Source: Agelas oroides (Eukaryota > Porifera > Demospongiae > Agelasida > Agelasidae). Taken from it: a stretch of 64,000 bases of DNA. The stretch covers positions 6,812,566-6,876,565 of the forward strand of contig OX422195.1 of assembly GCA_949130485.1 (NCBI GenBank), written 5' to 3'. The notes under the pieces are model-generated. The model saw nothing but the letters and a program-made list of their open reading frames with translations, made no database searches and had not been told where the DNA came from. The first letter of the stretch is position 1; each line of letters opens with the position of its first letter. Below are positions 10,301 through 24,800 of the stretch, in pieces. The position numbers and the translations under genes were made by a program.

Positions 10301-13111
10301 TGGGGAAGCCTTGCAGGTACACACAGTTGATATTTTTATACTACAAGTCTCATGAGAGTCTGTATCAGATAATACAAGTCACACAGTCTGTATCAAGTAC
10401 TGCAAGCTATACCGGGTAAAATATCACTCGTTTGTTGCTGTTGGTATAAGCTGTGCACTGGTAACAATACAGATGGCAACAGACTCATAACAGTATAGCT
10501 TTGTTGGTGATATTATATAATTATCACCATAGTATGAAGCTATACCGGAAAATATCACGAGTTTGTTGCCGTCTGTATTGTTACGAGTGCGCAGCACGAG
10601 TAACAATGCCAACGGCAACAAACGAGTGATGTTTTTTTTCGGTATAGCTTGGTACTATGGTGATAATGATTTTATCATACGAACCTTCGATTTCATTGCA
10701 CGTTCAGACACAGTGCACGTGACTTGTAGTACCTGATACGGATTCTCACATGACTTGTAGTACTGATACGGATTGTTGCGTGACTTGTAGTAAAAAATAC
10801 GGCTTTTTATAAACTGCGCGCAGCTGCAAGGCTTCCCCATTGACTCCCATACATTAGCGTGAGTTAGACGTATGATAATTAGATAGTATTGCATAACTCC
10901 ACATCCAGTCTGAGTGTACATGCCCTAAACATGAATAACTCACTTTTGTTCAACAACAGCACCCGTTACACATGGATTGTTCAACGACCAGTTCCTTCTT
11001 CAGTTATGTACACCAGCTTCACCCTTACCATGAATATTGGTATTAGAAGGTTATAAGAGTCATGAATTCTATTATGAAGCTACCCTTCCTTGTGGCTGTT
11101 ATGATTAAGCCTTCTTGTTTTGGTAGACTTTACACCAAGCCAAAACCACAAAATCAAGATACTGGAAAAAAATATGTGGGCCTGTCATCAGCTACAGTGG
11201 AACGGAACCCCTTATAGTGGACACCATTGGGAACCAACATTTTGTCCTTTATAGCGAGGTGTCCCTAACTCAGGGGCTTCCGGTATATTTCCGGTAGGCG
11301 TGGTATGCGTAATTGGGCTGTTGAGCACAACATGGCTACGTTTTCGGAGCTTTCCCTTGCTGTATGCTGGCGGCGAAGGCTAAGCAGAGGCTAGTACTAT
11401 GAGTAACAGTGCTAATTTAATGTCAAGCTGTTAACTCCAGCAGCAATGGTGGACAATCTTACTGAAAAAGTCGATGAGTGTCCGCTAAATTGAGGTCGTT
11501 ATGTATTGTTTGCATATAATTGGGATCACGAAAACTGTCTGTTATACGGAGTAGTGGGGTGTCCGCTATTCAGGGGTTGCTTATGTATTGAAGTGAATGG
11601 AAGGACAGTGGGGACTTTTGGAATAGTCCGTTATATCGTGGGTGTCTGCTGTTGAGGGGTGTCTGTTAAGCGGGGTTCCACTGTACCTGTAAAGGCATAA
11701 TCTATCTAATCTACTTTGTGGTTTGTTTAGTATTCATATTTTGTATGCAAGGTCAATGCAAACACTACGTACCTCGTTCCCAGGCTCTCCCCGCTATAAG
11801 GAGTACTACGCTATGTAGTAGTACTACAACTTTATGTCAACCACTGTTGGTTCCAGCTGTATGTAACTGTCGGCTACATTTCTTGAACTTGACCCCATTT
11901 ACTGGTTAGCATGTGTGACGTTGTTTGCATGATGCAGTTTTGGGAGATGTACTTTAACACACCATGTATGTGCATATGTTGAGAGGTGAGGGTCTGACAG
12001 TGGCACCATGTATGTGCATATGTTGGGAGGTGAGGGTCTGACAGTGGCAGTGAACCCTCTGTGTACTTTAACACACCATGTATGTGCATATGTTGGGAGG
12101 TGAGGGTCTGACAGTGGCAGTGAGCCCTCTATGTACTTTAACATACCATGTATGTGCATATGTTGGGAGGTGAGGGTCTGACAGTGGCAGTGAACCCTCT
12201 ATGTACTTTAACACACCATGTATGTGCATATGTTGGGAGGTGAGGGTCTGACAGTGGCAGTGAACCCTCTATGTACTTTAACACACCATGTATGTGCACA
12301 TGTTGGGAGGTGAGGGTCTGACAGTGACAGTGAACCCTCTATGTACTTTAACACACCATGTATGTGCATATGTTGGGAGGTGAGAGTCTGACAGTGGCAG
12401 TGAACCCTCTATGTACATTAACACACCATGTATGTGCATATGTTGGGAGGTGAGGGTCTGACACAACAGCAATTGAATTATGCATAGGTGCTCTAAATAT
12501 GTGTCGCTCTAATTCCACGTCAGTACAGAAGCTCCATTTTCTAATTTTGCATCAGTTGGCCAAAAATTTAACAAGGTTACATTCTAACATTGCGTCGTTG
12601 ATGTTCCATGAGCTGTTATCGTAAGAAGTCTACAAGTAGGTCTAACAGATCGCGCTCACAATGTGCAGTTATCACAAACACAAGCGAAAGAAGTGACCAT
12701 GGTGTCTCACACTGCATCTCTTTGAGTGGAAAGTTACATTCGAAGATACCATGTATTTAACGGATCCAGACCCCGAGCTGGGCGAAGTTGCTATTGCTGT
12801 GCGAGAAGGAGAGAATTCTCACAACCGCCACACTGTAGCTCATGCTGTACTGTGGAGCATTTGCCACGGGAGATCCCCAAGACCACCATAGCTAACTTCT
12901 TTGTTCTCACAGGTATCATTTCAACGTTTGCAATTCTCTAATGTTGCATCACGTTCTAATCTTGCATCAAATTAAATTTTTGCTAGCAATTTTCTATTTG
13001 TGCGTCATCCGGGAAAATAAAGTTTTTGAAGTGACGCATATTTAGAGTGCATACGGTAGTATACTGCTGCCATTCCCAGGTCAGAAGCCATTGAGTTAAT
13101 GTAGAAGAGTT

Positions 13112-13192
<81 letters not shown>

Positions 13193-16100
13193 ACACACAC
13201 ACACACATGCACACAAACAGTGTAGCCGTTTACCTGCTGTGCGTTCTTTCATCAGTCAGCTTCAAACACCTCGCTACATGATTATCGGACCAGGCTGTTC
13301 ACCAGGGGCATTGCCTATCGCAGAAATATCCCCCTTCTGGAACCTTACTCAGGTAACCAACCTCTTACATTTCTGGCTTTCATCTATGGTAATAACAATT
13401 CAGTGGAGTAGGAACCAATTTTGGATTGGGGGGGCCAAGGTGTATTGGGAGGGGTAGGGTTAGGGTTATATAATAATCAGCATGATATAGTATAATATAT
13501 ACTATAACATGGAGCCTGATTATTGGGGGGGCCAGGCCCCCCCTGTTGGATTATTGGGGGAGCCAGTGGCCCCCCCCGGCCCCCCCAGTTCCTACTCCAC
13601 TGCAATTAGTTGAGCAACAATGTTGCTGTATAGTGTTGTGTGCAACATTGCCGCTGGCAACAGTGTATGGGACACTTTGCAAGAGGCACCAACATGAGGG
13701 ATCATGAGACACTAAGAGATGCCAAGAACATCATGAGACACCACAAGACACTGCGACAACAAGAACCATCATAAGACACCATGAGACATCATGACACACT
13801 ATGAGACAGCATAAGACAACATGAGACATCATGAGACATTAAGAGACACCATGACACACTGTGAGACAGCACAAGACAACATGAGACATCATGAGACACT
13901 AAGAGATACTATGATACACTGTGAGACAGCACAAGACAACATGAGACATCATGAGACACTAAGATACACCATGACACACTGTGAGACAGCATAAGACAAC
14001 ATGAGACATCATGAGACATTAAGAGACACCATGACACACTGTGAGACAGCATAAGAAACATGAGACATCACGAGACACTAAGAGACACCATGACACACTG
14101 TGAGACAGCATAAGACAACATGAGACGTCATGAGACATTAAGAGACACCATGACACACTGTGAGACAGCATAAGACAACATGAGACATCACGAGACACTA
14201 AGAGACACCATGACACACTGTGAGACAGCACAAGACAACATGAGACATCATGAGACACTAAGAGACACTATGATACACTGTGAGACAGCACAAGACAACA
14301 TGAGACATCATGAGACACTAAGAGACACCATTACACACTGTGAGACAGCACAAGGCAACATGAGACATCATGAGACACTAAGATACACTATGATACACTG
14401 AGAGACAGCACAAGACAACAAGAACCATCATAAGACACCATGAGACATCATGACACACTGTGAGACAGCATAAGACAACATGAGACATCACGAGACACTA
14501 AGAGACACCATGACACACTGTGAGACAGCACAAGACAACATGAGACATCATGAGACACTAAGATACACCATGACACACTGTGAGACAGCACAAGGCAACA
14601 TGAGACATCATGAGACACTAAGATACACTATTATTATTATTATTATTAAATATATACAACACACCAATACAGATGCAGGGGTGAAAAAAGACTAATTAGT
14701 ACATATTGTATAAATTAAGTCATTGATCTCTGAAGGGTTTCCATGAAGACGAATATGATACACTGAGAGACAGCACAAGACAACAAGAACCATCATAAGA
14801 CACCATGAGACATCATGACACACTGTGAGACAGCATAAGACAACATGAGACATCACGAGAAACTAAGAGACACTATGACACACTGTGAGACAGCACAAGA
14901 CAACATGAGACATCATGAGACACTAAGATACACTATGACACACTGTGAGACAGCATAAGATAACATGAGACATCATGAGACATTAAGAGACACCATGATA
15001 CACTGTGACACACTGTGAGACAGCATAAGACAACATGAGACATCATGAGACATTAAGAGACACCATGATACACTGTGAGACAGCATAAGACAACATGAGA
15101 CATCATGAGACACTAAGAGACACTATGATACACTGAGAGACAGCACAAGACAACATGAGACGTCATGAGACACTAAGAGACATCATGACACACTGTGAGA
15201 CAGCACAAAGACAACATGAGACGTCATGAGACACTAAGAGACATCATGACACACTGTGAGACAGCATAAGACAACATGAGACATCATGAGACACTAAGAG
15301 ACACCATGACACACTGTGAGACAGCACAAGACAACATGAGACATCATGAGACATCATGAGACATCATGAGACACTAAGATACACCATGACACACTGTGAG
15401 ACAGCACAAAACAACATGAGACATCATGAGACACTAAGATACACCATGACACACTGTGAGACAGCATAAGACAACATGAGACATCATGAGACACTAAGAG
15501 ACACCATGACACACTGTGAGACAGCACAAGACAACATGAGACATCATGAGACACTAAGATACACCATGACACACTGTGAGACAGCACAAGACAACATGAG
15601 ACATCATGAGACACTAAGAGACACCATGACACACTGTGAGACAGCACAAGACAACATGAGACATCATGAGACACTAAGAGACACCATGACACACTGCAAG
15701 ACAGCATAAGCATCATGAGACATCATGAGACACTAAGATACACCATGACACACTGTGAGACAGCACAAGACAACATGAGACATCATGAGACACTAAGAGA
15801 CACTATGATACACTGAGAGACAGCACAAAGACAACATGAGACATCATGAGACACTAAGATACACCATGACACACTGTGAGACAGCACAAGACAAAATGAG
15901 ACATCATGAGACACTAAGAGACACCATGACACACTGTGAGACAGCACAAGACAACATGAGACATCATGAGACACTAAGATACACCATGACACACTGTGAG
16001 ACAGCGCAAGACAACATGAGACATCATGAGACACTAAGAGACACCATGACACACTGTGAGACAGCACAAGACAACATGAGACATCATGAGACACTAAGAG

Positions 16101-18823
16101 ACACCATGACACACTGCAAGACAGCATAAGCATCATGAGACATCATGAGACACTAAGATACACCATGACACACTGTGAGACAGCACAAGACAACATGAGA
16201 CATCATGAGACACTAAGAGACACTATGATACACTGAGAGACAGCACAAAGACAACATGAGACGTCATGAGACACTAAGAGACATCATGAGACACTAAGAG
16301 ACACCATGACACACTGTGAGACAGCACAAGACAACATGAGACATCATGAGACATCATGAGACACTAAGATACACCATGACACACTGTGAGACAGCACAAA
16401 ACAACATGAGACATCATGAGACACTAAGAGACATCATGACACACTGTGAGACAGCACAAGACAACATGAGACATCATGAGACACTAAGATACACCACGAC
16501 ACACTGTGAGACAGCACAAGACAACATGAGACATCATGAGACACTATCAACATATGTATCTCATGAGACACCATTGGAGACACAACGAGGAATGAATGCA
16601 ACATATCCATTCTTCAGAATCGTCCAAAATGTGATTGTATCCAACATCTAGTTTAGAATGACCAGTATGTTCACTTTTCATCCAAATCTAGATGGCACAA
16701 ATCTTCCAAATTTGTCATCCACTTTTCAGGTTTAGAATATTATCTGATCGATATTGACAAATCATCCATTTAGATGAATCACAACGTCATTTGTTTGGAA
16801 TAAGAATCTATCCCAATCCTTCTTCCTCCCATCCTTCCTCTTCTTCTTTCTCCCTCCATTACTTTCTCTTTATATTTCTCTTAACCTCATTCTTTCCCTG
16901 TCCTCCTCCTATCCCTCTTCTTCCCTTTCTTTCTTTTCTCCCTCTCCACCTAACCCTCTTTTCCCCCTCCCATTTTTAGGTCAGCTACACAGCTACTGAT
17001 ATAACTCTGTCAGACAAGCGCCGATTCCCCAACTTCCTTCGCGTCATACCTTCTGACAGTTCTTCAATTGTCAGTGTCACCAGTGTGGTAATGGAGTTTG
17101 GCTGGCAGCAGGTGGCCATTGTTACACAGATAGACAACCTTTTCAACAATGTAGGTGGAAGTTTGAATGTCTGATTTTCTTTTCATAACTGCCCTCCCTG
17201 TGCTTCCCCATTCATTCTTCATTCTTTCTCCCCTTCTCTCCTCCTTCTTCATCAACTATCTCACTGTTAGTTGGCTCAAATTGGCTTGTGAGCATGAGAA
17301 TCAATTGAGAGATGACGTGTGCTATCCTACAGTCCTGCTTCCTTCCTATTCAGAGCTGACGTGTACTATTCATTAACCATCCTTGCTTCCTCTTATCCTT
17401 TCCTTCCATGACCAGTTGTCGGCAGTGATGAGAAGTGATCTGACAGCGCAGGGTGTATCCGTGATCAGAGAGAGATTGTCTTTCCGTCCCTTTGTGGATG
17501 ACACCAGGGGTATCGTGGAACAGCTCAATGTATGTGTGATGAGCAAAGCCAGTGGACTGAAACTTTGTTAAGTGGAAAATGCACAATTGAAGAGCTTTGA
17601 GAGGCATGCCAGAGGAACCAATACATGACCAATCTAAGTGCATATTTGTTAATGTCATGGTACAATTATTACTTGCACAATCATATAAGGGTATTTGTAA
17701 AAAATCTATTTAGCTAATAGTCTGAACTTCAGGAGTATCTTAGACTTGATACACAAAGGCTGTGCAAATTGCGTGCAGGAGCTAGCTAACTGGCTAGCTG
17801 ATACCTTTAGCAACAGTTCCACTGAATCTCAAAGTGCTTTAGCAGCCCTTGCTCACTGTGTTGTTGCACCCAAGACCAACATCAAACATTTATGAACTGA
17901 CAGAGACCGACAGGAAAGCTATAGAACTGGGCACCACTTACAATATAAGAGTTCAAATTAAGATGTTTACTACAAAATTTTGCTGGTACTGTGTTGGTAC
18001 ACAAGTGGGAATTGATAAAAACATACGATGCTATACATGTCATGTAGTTACAAAACATCTTACTAACTGTATTGAAATAAGGTAGTCTGGGCACAAGACA
18101 AGCCTATTATATGTGGGGATGAAGAACATCCCTTTGCAGATGAGAATGTTGCTAGCCACTTGGTGATGGAGTGATTGACATTACGTCTCTCTCCTCCACA
18201 GACTTCTGGTGCCAGAATTGTGGTACTGAACATGTTTGAGAATTTTGCAAGAGAAATATTTTGTCTTGTGAGTGATAGAATAAAATAGTGTGTGTATGTG
18301 TGATCGCATTGTGTGAGATGTGGATGTGAAAGTCTAGCAATATAATCCATTACCTAGGCAACCTATAGGAATCTCTCATATCTCTCTTCTACAGTCATGT
18401 TGCCTAGGTAACAGGTTATAGTTTTTCCCTCCCTTGGGAGGTGGGGGGGTGCACAGGTAACTATATACAATTTATCCCTCCACCCACCCACCTACGCCTC
18501 CCAACACACACACACACATGAGTGCAGGCGTACAGAAGAGGTATGATATACCCTCAATACCTATTCATCTCTTACTTCTGGTACATGGAGTACTGGTGGA
18601 CATTCCCCATACTCACGGGAACAGATCATACTTATACCCCAGAAAACTGCACAACGCAACAGCTTACTGATGCCATATTTAAGTCTCTTGCGGTAGATTA
18701 CTCCCCCTTGGTAAATGCTCCAAGAAACGAGTCAACTGATGTTGGAACTGTAAGTCAGGCAGTTGACTTTTAGTACACATAGTTATATACATGATGCCTT
18801 GTGGTTTTAATATCAACCTCTGT

Positions 18824-18855
<32 letters not shown>

Positions 18856-21800
18856 GTTTGTTTGTTGTTGTTGTTGTTGTTGTTGTTTTACTCACCATTG
18901 GCTCATAAAAATACTGAGCACATTACTGAAGACCAGCTTATAGCTGCTGTAACATTCTTGCTAAAAGACCATTTCTGAACTGAAGTAAAATGAACACAAT
19001 TGCTTATGTATCTATTTATGGTGGCTCTGCCTTCTGTCTTTGTGCAGCCAGATGTGCTTGCCTTCACATACCTAAAGCACTGTAGAGATCCAATGTGCAA
19101 GTGTATTTAAAGTGTCACTCTCTACTTCCCCCCCTTTTCAAGACTATAGACCAATTCTGGGAAGATTTTATGAACAACATCACTGCCTTAAACTACTCAC
19201 AATCTGAAGCCATCAGTTCGGCATATTATGCCTATGATACAGTGTGGTTAGCTGCTCTGGCCTTGCACAATGCTTCTGTGGAACTGGAAAATGGGGCAGT
19301 ACAGGGAAGGTCAGGATTGTCAAATTTCACCTATGCTGACAGTGAAATCAATAATCTCATCCTAAGGGCTGCAAGGGGAGTGAACTTCCGTGGCGTGTCT
19401 GTAAGTGGATACCACAAGTGAGACAATTCCTTTTCTTGCTGTATGAATTGGGTGTTGTGGGTATCAAGTCAACTTGTTGAATTTCAGTTCCTTTTGAGCA
19501 CTGACTAGCCTTGTTCCCAGGCCACTCCCAGGTATTATCTCCCAGCTGTGGAGAAAACTCAGCTGAGTTTTCTCTATAGTTAGGAGATAAAATCTGGGAG
19601 TGGCCTGGGAATGTGGCTACTTCATGACAGGTTCCTGAATCCCCCCCCCCCCCCCCCCCCTCCTCCGACAGGGAAATGTTAATGGGGAGTGGAAATCAAC
19701 AGGTTTTGATGTTCTTATAATAATTTTATACATTCAGTTATATAGGAGGGTTTACAAAAAGATTCTATATTTAAGAGGGTTTACAAAAACATTTCACATC
19801 TCTGTACACAGGGGAACGTGAGGATCAATGAATTTGGTGACAGGGAGTCTGAGATACAAGTCTACCAGTACAATTGTAGGAAGAATACTTGTATATCAGT
19901 GCACAAGCAGCCAGCATTAAGCCATATTCAGTGGGTATTTATCCTTAAATCAAAGACAACTAGACCAATTTACATACATTTATAAAATCATACTGCCCCC
20001 CTCCCCACCTCTTCTTGCCCACACACACCCCCCTTAATAATATTATTGTCTTAAGAGTAGTTCCACTGTACCGTGTAGCTAAAGATTAGTAGAGTGGGAT
20101 GTTGGTCTGCTGAGGAGTATAGGATGTTGGCTGTCTATGTGATGCCAGTATTGAGTTAGGGTGAACACTAGCTTTTATTTGTAATACTTGACTGACAACT
20201 AGTCACTGGAGTGAGTGATTCTAACATTAGGCAATTTTGGTATAGTTGTCTGTATCCTCATTGACTGCTGATTTGGTTGCTACTGCAGTTACTGAAGTTG
20301 TGGGCCCGCAGAACAGCACTCTACCTCCACCATTTGCAAGGGTGGACCCTAACAACGGAAGCTTTTCCTATGAACCTGGAGTGACCAATGAAACACTGTT
20401 TCCCACTAGTTTAGGTAGGGTGCTCTATGGCTACACTTTCTCTTATTAATGTTTGTTGAATTAGACATTATAATGGCCGAGCATGAATCACCATAGTGAT
20501 ATGTCGTGCCAAGGTGTTCATCCTACTTGTTAGCAAGTTTAGTACCAAAATTTTGAGTTGATTTGCATGTGTACAAGCTTGTGTTGCTTACTTAAACTTC
20601 GACATGTATACTCGTTTGTTGTAGGAGTGTGTACTGTCTGAGATTGTAACTATTATCTGCATGTTTGTTGTATGCATGTTTGTTGGATGTTGCTTAGCAA
20701 CGAAATCTTTGGACTTTAATAACACAAAGTAGAATGGGTGGAGGTGATAATGGATGTGACAATGGGTTGCTAAGGGTAACATCCAACAAATAACTTACAT
20801 TCCCCCCCAGATGGAGCAGCATTCGCCCATGCTGTTTTAGAATGTAACTATTAGGTACTGTCTGAGATTCTCCAGATGGAACAGCATGAGCCTGAACAAC
20901 GTGAATGGCCCATGCTGTTTTGTCTGGAGAATGTAACTATTGTGCTATTATCATGTTTGTTGTATGCATGTGCCCTGTCTGAGATTGCAGTAGTAGCTTG
21001 CTTGTTGTATTCACATGTTCAGGTGGTGTTCCTCAGGCTGTGCAGTTGGTGCTGATCAGCCAAGCAGCATTCATTGTGTTTACTATTCTGTCATGCCTGG
21101 GTATTCTCTTCGCCTTCGCCTGCCTGATATTCAACCTTGTGTTTCGGGAGAAACAGTAAGTGTGTTTTTCCCTTCATTTATTGACTGGTGCACAGTACAG
21201 TCTTGTCCCTATTACAAAAGTAAATCATGGGTGCTTTTCTGTGGAGAGTGTTGGGCCCAGATGTGATGATACTGCATTGATGGAATGTCTGCCAGGTATT
21301 GTGAGAGAAAGCCTGAGTGTGCACATGCACGGTGCTAAATATGGACTCAGCAGAGATTCAATTGCCTGGCAGCTCTCATTAGTTTGTCCACAGAGTCCCT
21401 GAAAGTTATCATCCTCAGTCGTGTGAAGTAATCTTCATGTATACTGTCAAGTGCAAGTCCAGTTGAAGATTGATTCTACATAGTGCAGTGGGAGATTGAT
21501 TCTACATAGTGCAGTGGAAGAGTGATTCTACATAGTGCAGTGGGAGATTGATTCTACATAGTGCAGCGGGAGAGTGATTCTACATAGTGCAGCGGGAGAG
21601 TGATTCTACATAGTGCAGTGGAAGAGTGATTCTACATAGTGCAGTGGGAGATTGATTCTACATAGTGCATTGGAAGATTGATTCTACATAGTGCAGTGGA
21701 AGAGTGATTCTACATAGTGCAGTGGAAGAGTGATTCTACATAGTGCAGCGGGAGAGTGATTCTTCATTTCACCTCAGCCATCCTCATGTAATGCTTAGTG

Positions 21801-24800
21801 CGGCTGCTTCGTTGTTTCAGCAGTCCATAGTATAGCAAGATGGTACCCAGAGCTCAGTCGTTTTATAGACGTACAGAGAATCATTGCCGAGTCACATATC
21901 AGAGCGGAGTCATAAGGATAAGGGGTAGATGTACAGAAATCGGGGCAACCACAGCAGACAAGACTGTTGTGCATAGATGTTAATGTTCCAATTGTCATTA
22001 TTACTTGCTTCATTGTATTGATCATTGTACTCACATCTGCAGGCTTGTCAAGATCTCTAGCCCGTACCTGAATATAATTATCACTGTGGGGGCTATGTTC
22101 TTCTATGTGGACGTCATCCTTGCTGGGGTGGATTTGAACACAGCCTCCCGCTGTACTAAAGACAACCTCTGCCAGGTACTGATACCATCTTTTTCACTCT
22201 AACTTTAGATATGGGTTATGTACTACCTGTACTAGTTCTTCTATCAGATGCTGTGGCTACTATTTTTTCGCTGCCTGTTGTATGGCTACTATTTGAGGGT
22301 GGTGTTTGTTTCTTTGGAAAGCCTGCAGACATCGACAACAGCACAAAACACATACAAGCAATACAATGACGACTGTCAGTAGTATGCGCAGCCTCTTAGT
22401 CCTGCTATCAGCCGTGGAATCAAGTTGTACAACACAAACAACCCTAGCGCTAGCCTGATGACCGTCATCAGAAATGATTCACATACATGTATATACATGT
22501 ACTGCATATACTAGTCACAGCTACTGTTTGAGGGCGGCATTTATTTCGCTCAGAGCTTCTGATTGTGCTACGACTATTCGAGGGCGATGTCAATATTGGT
22601 AATTGTTTATAGTGTGGAAAGCGTATGTGTTGCAGCTGCATACAGAATAATTCCTCAGGAGATGAAATCAAAATGGGAAGGAAGGAATAATTTACAGTGT
22701 GTGGATATTGCCTTGTTCCCAAGCTTTTCCCACTGTTCAGTTGCTTTACAGTATGTTCTATTTTTGGGTGATCAGAACTGGATGGTGGGAAGACCTGGGA
22801 ATGAGGCTAGTTTGGGTGGTCAGCTACTGGATACACCTTTCTTTTTCTCTCCCATAGACCAGAATTTGGGTAGCCACCATTGGGTTCACCCTCTTCTTTG
22901 GCCCAATTCTGGCCAAGGCGTTGAGGGTATACTACATCTTCAGAAACATCAAACTCAAGAAGAAGGTGAGCTGCCGGAGGGTACACTTGAGAAAGTTAGT
23001 GAAACAATTACAGATTGATGGATCATGCCATATATGTGGAAAGCATTTCTACATTGTTATTTTGGTACAAGGTATTTTAAGTTACATAGAATGCCTCATT
23101 CTACCTGTTGAACTGATTTTATATACACAGTCATATCTTTCCCTTATTATCATCGTTTGCAGCCTATTAAGGACTGGGTGTTGTACCTGGTAGTAGCCGT
23201 CCTCGTTGGTGTTGATGTCATTGTGTTGAGTATAGTCACGGTCTGGAGGATAAGACTCCAGTCTCGGCTACTCCAAAGGGAGGTATGTACTCAGACCAAC
23301 TACTCTCTCTTACCCTTAATTCCTGAACTGTGTACCCATAATCAGTCAACAAGAACGGACTTTGTGCTAATATCAAATATAGCTGGCATCCCTAAATATT
23401 ATTGCCATTGGAGCAAGATCATTTATCTATAGGAATTAGTGATATAATATTATTTACGTACAAAAAGTTAACTCCAATACAAAAGAGGTTGAATTCTTAA
23501 GACTTTCATTTGTCCAACATTAGTGAGTTTTTTCAACTGATTGTGGTTGGTAGGTTAACCAGTTACATTTTACAGCCAGGTTTATAGTTCTGTCTGAAAC
23601 TTCCATCACAATGTTGTGTATGTAACTTACTGCATGAGTGCTAGAGCTCTAGGTCAAATATTTCCAAATCAATCCACAGAATGGAGAGATCCCTCAACTC
23701 TTTATGGAGTGTAGATCAGATATTGGTGGTCCCCAGATCTGGGTCCCTATCCTCCTAGCCTACAAGGGCCTCTTCCTCATGCTGGGGCTCTTCCTTGCTG
23801 TCCAGACCTACAATGTCAAGATCAAGGAGCTGAGAGACTCCAAGCTGATTGTGGCATCCGTGTTCAGCATCACTGTGATCACCATTACAATAACACTAGT
23901 TGCCTTCCTGGTGACAAATGACCCCAATGCCCAATACATTGTGTTAGGAGTGTGCGTCTTGCTGCTGCTCACCGGCATCCTTGTCCTACTGTTTGTGACT
24001 AGGGTAAGCAGAGCTAAGCTAGAATTCCCAGTATTGTACAATCTAGTTAATCAGAATGAATCACCTCCTTGCTAGATGTCAAGTTTAGTGTCCACAAATT
24101 TTGCCATCTCAACTCCCATAATACTATACTACATGTTGACATGGCTAGTTTGGATATGGCCAGACCACTGTCTTGATTGCTTGTATGCACAGGCCTTGCA
24201 TGTGCTTCACTTCCAGATGTGTCACCATCATCTAGGCTTCCTGAGGTTGACAAATGACCTAACTAACCAATGTAGTTCAAATTCCTGACCATCAGTTTTG
24301 GAAAACTAAAGTTGTGAATCGGTCACTTTTGGGGACCATTAGTTTTAGAAGTGGTGTTGGACTCTTGGCTTCGATACAATGAACCTTATGACCTGGCACT
24401 TTTTTGCCATGTGTATGTTTAGTTGCAGAATATGGGTAGCTACAGAAGTAATTCTATAATTTGTTAATTCCCCAGTAAGGGGGGTAGCATGCCTAGTGCT
24501 GTGTGCTTACGCAAGCTTGTGTGCTTATGCAAGCTTGTTTGCTTATGCAAGCTTGTGTGCTGTGACTAGTTGCAAGCACACTGTATATATGGTCAGCAAA
24601 AATAATGCTGAATGCAGAACAAAAAATTGCTTATATAGGAGACTATGATCCATGCAAATGCTATCCATAAACTAAGTACCACTTCTGAGAATAACCGATA
24701 CCTACTTTCATTACATAGGCAATCGAACTCTACATGAATCCCAGTGGGGAGGTTGATATCACTGGTTTCCCCAAACGAGCAAACACTACAATTGGCGGCC

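Noticed and set aside
11957-12463. CRISPR-like regularly spaced repeats
   Set aside because: The whole unit repeats, with no unique spacers, and the DNA is nuclear eukaryotic. Ordinary minisatellite.
12752-12891. Short frame MYLTDPDPELGEVAIAVREG
   Set aside because: Only about 46 codons, no splice partner in phase with the receptor and no recognised family; surrounded by degraded repeat motifs (ttctaattttgcatca).
15354-16136. Open frames with perfect 20-residue repeats on both strands
   Set aside because: The 60-bp satellite unit is a multiple of 3 and stop-free in several frames; there is no start context, splice link or non-repeat domain.
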